Assembly (NCBI RefSeq): GCF_000006405.1
Contig: NW_003202674.1
Coordinates: 27,755 to 91,754 of the forward strand
DNA length: 64,000 bases
Origin: Perkinsus marinus ATCC 50983
Lineage: Eukaryota > Perkinsozoa > Perkinsida > Perkinsidae
Reading direction: 5' to 3'
In this document: in pieces, positions 1 through 10,357 of the stretch
Position numbering within the stretch: position 1 is the stretch's first letter
Layout: the number at the start of each line of letters is the position of its first letter
Made by a program: the position numbers and the translations under genes
Notes under the pieces: generated by a model
The model's database searches: none
What the model was told of the DNA's origin: nothing
The model's input: the letters and a program-made list of their open reading frames with translations, nothing else

Positions 1-368
1 CGCTCGTCCGTGATCAATTCACATACGATATGTATGTCCCATCAGGTACACTATTTCAGATCTCTTCAGAGAACTTCTTTAGCTAGCACGTGGCAGAAAA
101 GCTTCTAATGAAGAATGTTCGCGGTATTTTAGTGAGAGGAGGAGGCGGTTTCCGCGAGCCATCCGGCTCAAACGAGAACTGCAATATGACGTGCAATTCA
201 ACAGTTGAATTTCAACTGCACAAGTGTCGAATGCGTTACGAGGAATGTATAACTCCGTTACGAGAATATTCAGTAACGATCTATCTCACTTTGTCAATGG
301 AGTGTGTGTGTGTAGCATATTATCATCCGTAAATCACTGGCCATATATTGCCAGTGGCATTTGCCCTT
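1..368. other. Unannotated left edge, outside the inverted repeat
   Basis: No supportable gene seen. It holds a chained odd palindrome at 195-216: an 8-bp stem around A203 overlapping a 7-bp stem around T210, each with a single-base spacer. Confidence 0.5.
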
Positions 369-615
369 GAAAGCGCTGGGGTTCGGGCCAACCCCGCCGC
401 GCTGGGCCGTTTGTCTCCGGCGGCTAACACGATTCATGTTCACGGAGTGATGTCACGAATGTTTCTGATTCGCCACTTCCGGCAACACTGATCTGATTTT
501 GAGTTTCTGTGAGTCGGAGAGCAATACGGACACGAATAGTAGAAGGAATGGATACTATCGATTTGATAATCAAATACCATCCGTAATAACAACGTCGAGG
601 TGGAACAGTCTTCAT

Positions 616-2142
616 AAAAGATCAGGGTGGCTGAAATATTTCATAGTGAAATATTTCAAGAATGTTTCAGTGAAATATTTCAAATATTTCACGGAAAAAA
701 ATTCAGTGAAATATTTCACTTTTGGCGGATTTTGCGCCTTTTTGAGAGGTTCACGTCAATAACTAGTGCTTGAGGACTCTCATCATGGATCACGGGCGTA
801 GTTTGCCCTATCCCGGTTGAAGTAGGAAATACTCCAGTCGAACCAACGGCATTGGTCTTTCTATTCGATAGGACCTATTGCGTGGTCCTCCAGCCTGATT
901 GTACTACTAGGGCGTATCTTCTGGCGGTGATATAGTCAACCCACCCGCAGGTATTGATCTCATCATAAGATTCTCATGAAGAACAAAATAGCCTCAGACA
1001 AAGTGTGCAAACTTTCGGCTAGGGAATACTGAAATTCAATGTAATGGAGTTTCAACGATCTTCGTCTCCATTGTCGACAGCGCCCTCCTTCTCGAGAAGT
1101 CGGCGGGTGCTCCATCTCAAGAAGTTATCCCTGAAAATCTTCTCCGTCTCGGGCGGTTGGCGATAGGCATGAAATGGATTTGTATCGTACTACATTCGAA
1201 TCAGATGATTTGATCACAACTTGTGATTCACAAGAGCTCATCCCAAACACCGAATCCAGTTCATCATTGAAAAGCTCGAATTTTGAGCTTCGAAATGGGG
1301 CCCCGTATTCCAAAATCGCTTTTATCTTACGGGATGTTTGATGATGCGTGAAAACACTCCGAGCGGCTTCCACTAAGAGATTTCCACGAGCCCATAAAGA
1401 TTGGCATCGCCAGCCTCTTCAGATCCGTCAATCTGGCGAATCTTAAGATTAAGACTCTAACCTCACAAACTTGAAAACTCAAAGAACGTTTCAGAAGTCT
1501 CTTAGTCTCAACTTGAGACTTCCAGACTCTCAAGTGTGAGGAGACTAATCTCGAAATGAGATCAAGCTAGAGCTACAGTATTGGTTCTGAACTAAGCGCC
1601 GTTTGGGAAACTTACAGCGAAGAACAGAAGTTGTACGTATTTTTTCCCAAAATCAAATTAAACACAAAGTGAGAAAAATGCTTTAGAACTTCATTAACCG
1701 GGGATCGTGCTCACAGGGTTTGTGGCACGCGATTATCTACTTCGGCGAAGAATTCTGATGTATTTATCCGCATTTCCGCGAATTAGGGAGGGGATAAACT
1801 GATTGGGCCTCACCGCAATCTCAAATAAGTCCTTGAGGACGTGGGTTAGTGGAACGAACTAACGCCCTTGCTCACCTTGCTCAAAAAAACTAACGTTAGA
1901 TCATAAATGTTCCCAAATTGAGGGCGAGTCCGAGGGCTTGAGTAAAGTTTACTCAGTAAACTAACCGGTTCTCATCCTTGAGTGAGACTATCTTATCTTA
2001 GGTTCTCGAGTTCTTTACCGTTTGAGGGTAGCCGCTGATAAAAGATTCGCACCGTCAATTACCAGTCGACATTCCCAGATTTTGTAAAATCCTTGAGAAA
2101 ATACATGCATACTGCGATGATCATAATATGATCTATGCGCTA
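616..2142. other. Left-arm-specific insert, no gene recognised
   Basis: This DNA has no counterpart in the right arm. It starts with a cluster of the palindrome TGAAATATTTCA (632-718) and contains odd palindromes at 1504-1520 and 1940-1962. No ORF with convincing coding character was seen. Its right end is hidden by the assembly gap. Confidence 0.6.
632..718. repeat. Cluster of the 12-bp palindrome TGAAATATTTCA
   Basis: Four exact copies at 632-643, 647-658, 671-682 and 707-718, plus a partial copy ending at 691. Spacing is irregular, so this is not a plain tandem repeat. It lies immediately inside the left-arm-specific insert. Confidence 0.85.
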
Positions 2143-2242
2143 NNNNNNNNNNNNNNNNNNNNNNNNNNNNNNNNNNNNNNNNNNNNNNNNNNNNNNNNNN
2201 NNNNNNNNNNNNNNNNNNNNNNNNNNNNNNNNNNNNNNNNNN
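2143..2242. other. 100-N scaffold gap
   Basis: A run of exactly 100 N, the usual placeholder for a gap of unknown size. It lies at the junction between the left-arm-specific insert (616-2142) and the resumption of inverted-repeat homology at 2243. Confidence 0.99.
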
Positions 2243-2687
2243 TGAGATCCAATGTAAGAAATGTAAGTATAATTGTGAGACCGGCGGCCAATCTTTCAGT
2301 GCACTTTCGAAGTGCAACAGTCACTGGGCTACACAACCACTTTGACTGGTTGACAGTGTTAAATTAGCGTCTTCAGGCACACTCTAACGAAATGATAAAG
2401 AGAGAAAGAGCAAAGAAAATTTAACAATATGTTGCTGTTTCGACAACACCTGCTTAGGTCTAGCCTTCTTGAGGCACCTTTTAGCCAAGATCGCAAGTTG
2501 CGAGTCGCAACGCAATATTTGTCTCTCACCGGTCTGGGTGAAAGTTCGCTACGAAGTTCAGGAAGACAGTCGTTTCGTGAACAGCACTCGCAAGTCAAGT
2601 TAAACGTCGCCAATGATCGGTTTTACCTTCGTTAACGTGTCAACTCGGAGAAAACACGAGCGGGGCCCGTCGCTACGCTCCGGAGTG

Positions 2688-2717
2688 ACTCCGGCGGAGT
2701 CGCTACGCTTTCAAGAT
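2688..2717. repeat. 30-nt hairpin-bearing insertion present only in the left arm
   Basis: Relative to the right arm (about 11095-11115) the left arm has 30 extra nt. They contain CCGGAGT-G-ACTCCGG (7-bp stem, 1-nt spacer) and a direct repeat of GTCGCTACGCT. Confidence 0.85.
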
Positions 2718-2874
2718 GCTGACGTGTACAATATCTCTTGAGAGTGATGTTCAACAACAAATTATCTCTAAGCTCGTAGGTGCTTCAATAGTCCAAGCAT
2801 CGTAAGAGAAAGCTTTTGGTATCTGGCAGATTGTTTTCTAGTGGACTCGTTGTAGGGTTCGAGACAGACGTGAA

Positions 2875-3186
2875 CTAAGTGGTGGTCGTAGCGCTCAGAT
2901 GAGGAGCCTTAGTATGAGTGGTTAGATGAAGTAGTGAGGTTGGAGTGACGGCGAGGAGCGCTAACTTCTGAATCTCAAAGGTACTCGTGTTATAAATCAC
3001 GCCATGTGACTCGGAGCATGTCCCAAGACGGAATTTACAAGTCCGAGTGTCGTTCCGAGTACTCCGACTCGGCACTCGGAGAGTAGGAGCACTTGAATGC
3101 ACGAAAATCTTTCGAGCCCGGGAAGTCTGCTTTTCCGACTTCTCGGACTCGGAGAGGTGAGCACTTTGATTGGCTTCCGAAGACAT
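2875..3186 (-). CDS. Conserved 103-aa ORF in the left arm (uncertain gene)
   Basis: An ATG-initiated ORF ending in a run of threonines, serine-rich at its N-terminus. Its counterpart in the other arm (10622-10933) is the same length with no frameshift, but several substitutions are non-synonymous and the opposite strand is also open, so coding status is doubtful. No domain recognised. Confidence 0.25.
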   Translation of the reverse strand: MSSEANQSAHLSESEKSEKQTSRARKIFVHSSAPTLRVPSRSTRNDTRTCKFRLGTCSESHGVIYNTSTFEIQKLALLAVTPTSLLHLTTHTKAPHLSATTTT

Positions 3187-4145
3187 ACGCGTGGATCAAA
3201 TCAAATCAGACCGACTCGGCGACTGAGACACTGCTTCCGTTAATATCAACGTGGCTCGTCTTGTGCTCTCCGCTACTCTCACCATGCAGTGAAATGGGTC
3301 AACCTTATGGTTGCTCAACACTCAACACCAATTAACCATCAACAGATCGGTATATCACGGTTCCCGCGTGTTTGAGTCTGAGGCGGGATCTCAAACATCG
3401 TCATAGTATGACGTTCATACAGCCCCCATTTGGTTTGCAGGATAATACGCGTACGGCCGTTATGATATGATGAATTGTCATCGGCAGATATAATACGCCC
3501 ATATGTCTCCACGCACTGCGTGTCACGCAGCGCTTACAATCGTGTATCAACTTCTATCGGTGTTTAAGCGCACTCCTATTTGCAGATTTGCTCCTAATTG
3601 ACTTCAAGGTGAACACGACAGCGTAATCACGTTTCGAAAGAATCTTGTTCCGCATACGATAGGCAGCATACTTGATTTAGAACCGACCTCAGAATCATTT
3701 TCTTAGACAGTTGACTCAGCACACTTGACTCAAATAAGCTGACGGCCAAGTGCGGTGCTCATGCGTGAAGTTAACGTCCTCGAACGAGCACCCTCAAGAA
3801 GAAACTGCCAACAAGTCGAACATCTCAAAGGGATTTTTAATGTGATAGGACGGAATATGTGACTAGGAACCACTGGTTACCACTTTGTGATAGATTGTTT
3901 TCATCCAGCTCAATGTTCTGTGAGGCACAGGCGGCATCAACCAGGCGCGTTTGGCGCTCTTATGATGCGGAAACATCAGATACTGGATCAAGGATAGAAG
4001 AGCTATCACACCCGCACGGAAGGACGGTGAGGTGGTGGCTCTCGAACGAACAGGGTCAAGACAGCAGAAATGAAGCCCCCATCAAGTTGCAATGAAAGGT
4101 TACATCATATCTCATAATGAGATTCTCATTCAACTCGATGTATCA

Positions 4146-4328
4146 TCAACAAGCACAATCCACGTCGGTCGGGACTAGACCGAAGAGACCGGATCCACAC
4201 TTCCCAGTTTCCAAGTTACAGCGGAATCCACCAGTGAATGCGAAACCGATACAGGCGTTGGGTCCACAAGATGAAGCAGACACGTAGGCTAGGGATAGGA
4301 AAGCTACTACGGCGGTACGGAAGAACAT
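4146..4328 (-). CDS. Small secreted cysteine-rich peptide (left-arm copy)
   Basis: A 60-aa ORF. Residues 1-18 form a typical signal peptide: MFFR, then a hydrophobic run ending in VSASS. The mature part of about 42 residues has six cysteines with spacing C-x4-C-x11-C-x6-C-x13-C-x-C, suggesting up to three disulphides. The start is the ATG directly before the signal peptide; the open frame runs on upstream without signal-peptide character. The partner at 9484-9666 keeps all six cysteines and differs at a few positions (for example Phe to Tyr and Leu to Trp in the mature part). Function is unknown. It could be an extracellular or effector-like peptide, but that is inference from secretion and cysteine content only. 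The spliced-leader-like 22-mer lies about 285 bp upstream on the opposite strand. Confidence 0.6.
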   Translation of the reverse strand: MFFRTAVVAFLSLAYVSASSCGPNACIGFAFTGGFRCNLETGKCGSGLFGLVPTDVDCAC

Positions 4329-4612
4329 CAATGATGGTGAAACAACTGGTAAGTAGTCCGATCCAACACCGAAAGGCTCACGGTCAAGCCCTCCCGAATG
4401 ATTGTAAAACGTCGTTACCTGCGAAGTCGAGGAATGACCGTTGTGGAGCGAACACGTTCGATGCTCGTTGTGGAGCTCGCTCTGTGAGGCAGAGAGCGTC
4501 ACCTTTTTGTACATGCGTACAGACATTCTGCTTGTGCTTGCGTGCCAGAGTATGAACAAAGGATACATTCCGTACTATTGATCTTGAGCAGTGACCGTTA
4601 CTAGCTCCGAAG

Positions 4613-4634
4613 TCCGTAGCCACCTTGGCTCAAG
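4613..4634 (+). other. Spliced-leader-like 22-mer (left arm)
   Basis: TCCGTAGCCACCTTGGCTCAAG, followed by GT. From general knowledge the dinoflagellate leader is DCCGUAGCCAUUUUGGCUCAAG and the Perkinsus form is DCCGUAGCCAUYUUGGCUCAAG; this copy differs from the latter only at position 11 (C for U). It lies about 310 bp upstream of the copied gag region on the same strand. It could be an SL RNA gene (donor GT follows) or a leader relict left by reverse transcription of a trans-spliced retroelement mRNA. No clear Sm site (AUUUUUGG) follows, which weakens the SL RNA reading. Confidence 0.75.
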
Positions 4635-4802
4635 GTCTTAGTGTGCATTTGGGTCGCATCTCTCCAGCTAATTTCGGGTCATGTTGACATAAGGGAACGA
4701 CAGGGGGCACCGGACATCAACAGCGCTGAGCGCGTGACATCTACAGAGTCTGCCACTCGAGCCTAGTGGTATTAACTATCGACACTACCGATTCGGCGGA
4801 GC

Positions 4803-4837
4803 TACTTTCAACATCACTACTAGTGATGTTGAAAGTA
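4803..4837. repeat. 17-bp perfect hairpin, 1-nt spacer
   Basis: Arms 4803-4819 and 4821-4837 are perfect reverse complements around C4820. The right arm carries the same structure (about 8963-8997) with one stem mismatch, so it predates the arm duplication. Confidence 0.95.
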
Positions 4838-5307
4838 ATTCCGCTGAGACGGCTCCATAGACCGTCACCAAATAACGTGTAATGTACACGTTAGTAGGGA
4901 CAGCGCTACTTGTATTCTCGCTCGCCTCCTATCTTGTTCTTTTGTTTTGTTCGGTCACTCGACCATTATAGCAACGCGATCCGACGGCTACGAAGAATAT
5001 GACCATATGCCTACTATTTTCCCTGATGACCCTCTCCCAAGAAGATCGGCCTCGCTTTCTTGGGCCTGTCCCCCCCGTTGGAATCGGCGATCAAGCGAAA
5101 GCATTCGTAAGAAGACGACCATCACTAAAGGCGTACCTGGGGGCGGAACTATGCCCGAAAAATCGGTTGGATCATGAAGGGAAGGGTAAAGATCGCGGTG
5201 GTTCTACTCGTAAGACTATCCATAAATCTGATACGGTGGCCCTTCGCTCCGGTAGGAACGTGGAACCCTAGGAAATTCTCAAACTGGTGTAGTTCCGTGT
5301 ACCACTC

Positions 5308-5370
5308 CGTGGCATAATGCCACGAGGGATCATATCTTGTCCCTTGACTCAAGGGACAAGATATGATCCC
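5308..5370. repeat. Two adjacent odd palindromes at the inverted-repeat breakpoint
   Basis: An 8-bp stem (5308-5315 / 5317-5324, spacer A5316) is followed at once by a 22-bp perfect stem (5326-5347 / 5349-5370, spacer C5348). Inverted-repeat homology ends exactly at 5315, and LINE sequence begins after about 5371. The hairpins therefore occupy the junction. Confidence 0.95.
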
Positions 5371-5389
5371 CGATGGTCCTAGGCAGGAG

Positions 5390-6412
5390 TGCCTGGCTTT
5401 TCGCCGGCTCATAAGACACTCCTGCTCTGGTAGCCAGCAGTAGAATGTGGTGTCTGCCACCGTTTCACCACAGACGGGCCAGCACCGCCAGACACCACAA
5501 CCGTTGTGTCATCCGCATAGAGGGTCAGGCTCACGCCTTCCACCTCCATATTTGCGAAGTCATCCACAAGCGGCAGGGTGGATAGAAGGAATAAAAAGCG
5601 GTCCAAGGCACTGCCTTGGGGGGCCCCCCGTTGGAGCTTCAGACTGGCTTCGTCAGCACCATAGACAGCTAAAACACTCTGATCCCTTAAATAGCCTTCT
5701 ACAAAGTCCAAGATATCGCGGAACATTGTATCGAACCAGGGTTGCCAGAATGTGGCTGTTGAACGCGTTGAACCGAGTTGAACGCGTTTTGCACGTCTAG
5801 TTAAACTAATGCAATATGCGCGCGCTTGCCCCTTTTTCCTCCTGCCCTGAACGCCTCGACTACGCGCAGGACAGCAGAGTCAACCGATTTTCCCTTGCAG
5901 AATCCATGGACAGTCGGAGGGTCCAATCGCTTCTGGATCTGCGGGCAAGATGCAAGCCGTTCTACTATGGGACATTCGAACAGCTTGCTACCTGAACCGA
6001 CCAGACAGACGGGCCTCCAGCCGTTAGGCTTGGTTGGGTCTCTTCCGGCCTTATGGATAAAGAATTTCTTTGGATGAATTCCATCCGTCAGGATATATAC
6101 CAAACTCAAAGATTTCAGTGAACTGCGCACACCAGTTGTCCTTCAGCACCTCGAGAATATCGAGAATGATGCCGTTAGTGATATCATCCACACCGGGAGC
6201 CGCGCCCCTCCGTAGTCCCTTGGCCGCTCCTCTGAGCTCCGAATGAGTGACCGCTGGAGCTGGGACGGTCCGCGGCGGTAGTACCAAGGCATCGAGCTCC
6301 GCAGCCCTGTCAGGATCACGGCAAGAGAGCCTGCGTAGGAGAAAGTCCGCCTGATTCGCACCCTACGGGCACATGGCCGCAGGAGGGATCTGAGGACAAC
6401 CTCTTTTAGCAC
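5390..6412 (-). pseudogene. LINE reverse transcriptase (broken, 3' truncated)
   Basis: The pieces fall in three frames: 6287-6051 (APGVDDITNG, an RT block with GxD), 6130-5801 (KPNGWRPVCLVGSGSKLFE), and 5726-5409 (GAPQGSALDRFLF, then LTLYADDTTVV with the catalytic YADD). The sequence continues in another frame for about 30 codons and stops at the 22-bp hairpin. The thumb and any RNase H are absent. Confidence 0.85.
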
Positions 6413-6613
6413 ACCGAGAGTAGTGCTGCAGATCCTTGAAGAATCTACGAACAGCTACCCTCTTAGCCTCTTTGATAGCTGTGCCGAATTTGCGTCGCGG
6501 CTTTCTCGATAATGCGCCGTTGAGGCTGCATCCGGGCCGTTCAGCCTCTTATGACGGTAGAACGTCCGCTGCTCCTTTTTGAACTGCGCCTTCAGCCTAG
6601 ATAGCTTGCTCGT

Positions 6614-7503
6614 TCACCAGGTGGTGTCAGAGGGAGCTGGGGCTTCAGGCGTGACCCGTTTCATCAGGGTGCTCGAGGAGCCCGTGATACCTTGCAAAGG
6701 AGTATCAGAGGGAATCCGAAAAGCACCATCAATAACCTTGGCTGCATCTACGAGGCGATGGGCCGATCGTCGCGGCACACGATTGCCATCCTGACTATCT
6801 ACCTCTGTGCAGAGCAACCTGTAGGCTGATCCGCAAAGATCGTCCACCACCTCCCATTGAGGCGAAGCGCCATCTCTGGGAGTACCGTACAATAGGGTGA
6901 GGTCAATCCAGGAGTGATACCTTTCGGACTCGAAGGTAGGAAAGGATTCATCGTCGTTGAGAATTCGAATCTCCTTCTCCGGACACCAGTCCACGAGTGC
7001 CTCACCACGCCACCAGGCCTGCTTATATAGGTTGTTGACAGTTAGCTTCGCGCCCCACGCTATGTGCCATGCATTAACATCGACACATATGAAGAGTGGA
7101 ACGGACACAGGCCATGTCGATATGACCTGGTCAAATTCAGAGAGCGTCATTTCCCTCCTTTGCATGTCAGTGCCGTGGAGGTACCATGATGCTACACCAT
7201 AGGCTATGGTCCATAGCTGCCTTCCTTGACCACGACAAGGTCTCGGGAAGCAAATATCGTGTGGCAAGGAATGCCACGTCTGGACAAAATACAGGCCTCG
7301 TCGTTCTTAGGTCAGCCGTGGTATTGATAACCAACAAGTTTAGGAGAACCGGAGCATGGCTCCTGAAGGCATCCCATGTCTACGAAAGAATTACGCAGCC
7401 GGGACTGGAGTGAATCCAAAGCCACTAGCCGATGCCCTTGGTTATGCTGTAGAACCCTAATCATTGAGATGAGGCAGCATTTCCGAAGTCCGTGCGGACC
7501 CAC
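6614..7503 (-). pseudogene. LINE APE-type endonuclease domain (broken)
   Basis: The main ORF is 6614-7267. Recognisable blocks are FICVDVNAWHIAWG (equivalent of the GDFNAHHxxWG motif) and SWIDLTLL (equivalent of S-x-IDLTL). An N-terminal piece in another frame lies at 7312-7503 and contains a typical LQSRLRNSFVD-like start. This domain nicks target DNA for target-primed reverse transcription. Frame changes at about 7270-7310 show it is inactive here. Confidence 0.7.
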
Positions 7504-7645
7504 TGGCGTCTAGCAGAAGCAGCTAGACTTTTGCAAACGCCGTCCGTGCACTCGTGATCCACCTTTCGGTGGACTCGGGCGTCCGGGTTGGACGCATCCA
7601 AGTCGAGACAGTTTGCGCATTTGCGCGCTGCGCCAGGACCAACAT

Positions 7646-8793
7646 TTAGTCACCAAATTGAGCCGGACAGGCTTGCCTTTCGTGACCGTAGGCTGCACAA
7701 CGCGTGCAGCATACCTTGGTCGCGTCCTGCCTGTGGGGACAGGACGGACCTATGTGTCCAATCTTAGTACATCTGTAGCACATCAATGGCATTCGTGAAG
7801 TCTGCCATCTGGAGCACAGATGATTCAGTACCAAGCGAGTCTTGCCCTCTCCACCAGCCGCAAGACGGTGATAGAGAGTTGGGAGACTGCCAAGACCATA
7901 CTTTGGCTCCTCCAAAACACGGAAGAGATCAACTCGCCATTGATGTCCTTGGTCCAGGTCGGATTACCTTCCTTAACCATGCGGCATACCTGGTCGATAG
8001 TGATACCACGGGCAAGCGCAGAGCTAAAGCAGATAACCCGCGGCCACAGACCCGAACAAATCTTAGCCATGTAACTCTGCATGCTGTTCAAGGAGTGAAC
8101 ACATATGAAACCATGAGCCTCGTCGCCGAGGACGAGTCCCATGCCTCCCTTGATCGGGAAGATGGAGCTGATGGCGCCCCATTTGCCCTGCGAGGGAAGG
8201 CCAGATCGGAGGATGGCGCCTCATTACTATCCCAAACCGTAGCAAAATTCCTTAACCAATAAGCCGGTGAGCTTGTCCAGGGCGTCGTCAAGACGCTCCA
8301 GGCCGTGGAAACAACCCTAGGGCGCTGTCATTTCTCCCAGTGCTAGTGCTGGCCATTGACCTCTCATAAGCTTCATTTCAATTTCCGAAATGTCACTATC
8401 GTGAACCGAGACACCGCCAAGAACGGAGTTTTCGAGCGAATGCACAGACACGTCCTCACACTCAGACTCGCCATCCGTCATCGAATGCCACGGAGTGGTA
8501 CACGGAACTACACCAGTTTGAGAATTTCCTAGGGTTCCACGTGCGCTACCGGAGCGAAGGGCCACCGTATCAGATTTATGGATAGTCTTACGAGTAGAAC
8601 CACCGCAATCTTTACCCTTCCCTTTATGATCCAACCGATTTTTCGGGCATAGTTCCGCCCCCAGGTACGCCTTTAGTGATGGTCGTCTTCTTACGAATGC
8701 TTTCGCTTGATCGCCGATTCCAACGGGGGGACAGGCCCCAGAAAACGAGGCCGATCTTCTTGGGAGAGGGTCATCAGGGAAAATAGTAGGCAT
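7646..8793 (-). pseudogene. LINE ORF1, gag-like with two CCHC zinc knuckles (broken)
   Basis: The first intact stretch starts at the in-frame ATG 8793 and ends at 8317; similarity continues in other frames (8142-7825, then 7915-7646), so frameshifts have split the ORF. Near the end are two knuckles of the form C-x2-C-x4-H-x4-C (CYRCTKIGHIGPSC and CTRCAAYGHERQAC), typical of nucleic-acid-binding gag proteins. In a live element this protein would coat the RNA. A copy of the first part is on the plus strand at about 5007-5315. Confidence 0.75.
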
Positions 8794-9174
8794 ATGATCA
8801 TATTCTTCGTAGTTGTCGGATCGCGTTGCTATAATGGTCGAGTGACTGAACAAAACAAAAGAACAAGATAGGAGGCGAGCGAGAATACAAGTAGCGCTGT
8901 CCCTACTAACGTGTACATTACACGTTATTTGGTGACGGTCAATGGAGCCGTCTCAGCGGAGTTACTTTCAACATCACTAGTAGTGAGGTTGAAAGTAGCT
9001 CCGCCGAATCGGTAGTGTCGATAGTTAATACCACTAGGCTCTCTCGACGGAGTGGCAGAACTCTGTAGATGTCACGCGCTCAGCGTTGTTGATGTCCGGT
9101 GCCCCCTGTCGTTCCCTTATGTCAACATGACCCAACATTAGCTGGAGAAATGCGACCCAGATGTACACTAAGAC

Positions 9175-9196
9175 CTTGAGCCAAGGTGGCTACGGA
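9175..9196 (-). other. Spliced-leader-like 22-mer (right arm)
   Basis: Identical 22-mer on the minus strand. It is followed downstream, in the direction of transcription, by the LINE gag ORF (best ATG at 8793). Perfect identity in arms that differ elsewhere suggests conservation or recent common origin. See 4613-4634 for alternatives. Confidence 0.75.
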
Positions 9197-9483
9197 CTTT
9201 GGAGCTAGTAACGGTCACTGCTCACGATCAATACTACGGAATGTATCCTATGCTCATACTCTGGCACGCAAGCACAACGAGAATGTCTGTACGCATGTAC
9301 AAAAAAGTGACGCTCTCTGCCTCACAGAGCGAGCTCCACAACGAGCATCGAAAGTGTTCGCTCCACCACGATCATTCCTCGACTTCGCAGATAACGACGT
9401 TTTCAAGCAATCATTTGGGAGGGCTTGACCGTGAGCCTTTCGGTGTTGGATCGGACTTCTTACCAGTTATTTCACCATCCTTG

Positions 9484-9666
9484 ATGTTCTTCCGTACCGC
9501 CGTAGTAGCTTTCCTATCCCTAGCCCACGTGTCTGCCTCATCATGTGGACCCAACGCCTGTATCGGTTTCGCATTCACTGGTGGATACCGCTGTAACTGG
9601 GAAACTGGGAAGTGTGGATCCGGTCCCTTCGGTCTAGTCCCGACCGACGTGGATTGTGCTTGTTGA
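9484..9666 (+). CDS. Small secreted cysteine-rich peptide (right-arm copy)
   Basis: A 60-aa partner of 4146-4328 on the other arm. It has the same signal peptide (starting MFFRTAV), the same six-cysteine framework and the same stop, with substitutions but no indel. Retention of frame, signal peptide and cysteines in both diverged arms supports real coding. The ORF opens further upstream (9199), but that extension lacks secretory character and overlaps the 5' leader region. No family recognised. Confidence 0.6.
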   Translation: MFFRTAVVAFLSLAHVSASSCGPNACIGFAFTGGYRCNWETGKCGSGPFGLVPTDVDCAC

Positions 9667-10357
9667 TGATACATCGAGTTGAATGAGATATGATGTAACC
9701 TTTCATTGCAACTTTCTCGATCGGTGCTTCATTTCTGCTGTCTTGACCCTGTTCGTTCAAGAGCCACCACCTCACCGTCCTCCCGTGTGGGTGTGATAGC
9801 TCTTCTATCCTTGATCCAGTATCTGATGTTTCCGCATCATAAGAACGCCAAACGCGCCTGGTTGATGCCGCCTGTGCCTCACAGAACATTGAGCTGGATG
9901 AAAACAATCTATCACAAAGTGGTAATCAGTGGTTACTAACCACATATTCCGTCCTATCACAATAAAAATCCCTTTGAGGTGTTCGACTTGTTGACAGTTT
10001 CTTCTTGAGGGTGCTCGTTCGAGGAAGTTAACTTCACGCATGAGCACCGCACTTAGTCGTCAGCTTATTTGAGTCAAGTGATCTGTCTAAGAAAATGATT
10101 CTGAGGTCGGTTCTAAATCAAGTATGCTGCCTATCGTATGCAGAACAATGATTCTTTCGAAGCGTGATTACGCTGTCGTGTTTACCTTGAAGTCAATTAG
10201 GAGCAAATCTGCAAATAGGTGTGCGCTTAAACACCGATAGAAGTTGATATACGATTGTAAGCGCTGCGTGGCACGCAGTGCGTGCAGACATATGGGCGTG
10301 TTATATCTGCCGATGACAATTCATCATATCATAACGGCCGTACGCGTATTATCCTGC

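Larger units (their letters stand above)
369..5315 (+). repeat. Left arm of a large inverted repeat
   Basis: Reading 369-5315 forward matches the reverse complement of 8485-11956 with scattered substitutions and small indels over nearly all of its length. The homology starts at GAAAGCGCTGGGG (369) and stops at the GGCAT ending at 5315, where a run of odd palindromes begins. The arm carries about 1.6 kb (616-2242, including a 100-N gap) in place of 155 bp (11537-11691) in the right arm. Divergence is substitutional and spread out, so this is not a simple assembly echo, although the gap within this arm means local assembly should be treated with care. Confidence 0.9.
5371..9196 (-). mobile_element. 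Decayed non-LTR retrotransposon (gag-EN-RT), minus strand
   Basis: Reading on the minus strand the order is: 22-nt leader-like sequence (9196-9175), gag-like ORF1 with two CCHC zinc knuckles, apurinic-type endonuclease, then reverse transcriptase with a YADD box. The RT is cut shortly after YADD at the hairpin 5326-5370, so the 3' part is missing. Several frameshifts and stops break it. The 5' part (8485 to about 9196) is duplicated in inverse orientation at 4613-5315. The CCHC gag and APE-type endonuclease fit the I/R1/Jockey-like broad group; exact clade is not assigned. Confidence 0.85.

Noticed and set aside
2015-2367. ORFs spanning 2133-2317
   Set aside because: They cross the 100-N gap and consist mostly of unknown residues.
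4238-4555. 105-aa plus-strand ORF opposite the cysteine-rich peptide
   Set aside because: Shadow of the peptide region; the secretory signal and cysteine framework are on the minus strand and are conserved in the other arm.
8317-8853. 178-aa minus-strand ORF as a stand-alone host gene
   Set aside because: It leads in other frames into CCHC zinc knuckles and the LINE endonuclease, so it is the start of the element's gag ORF; its first codon is not ATG.
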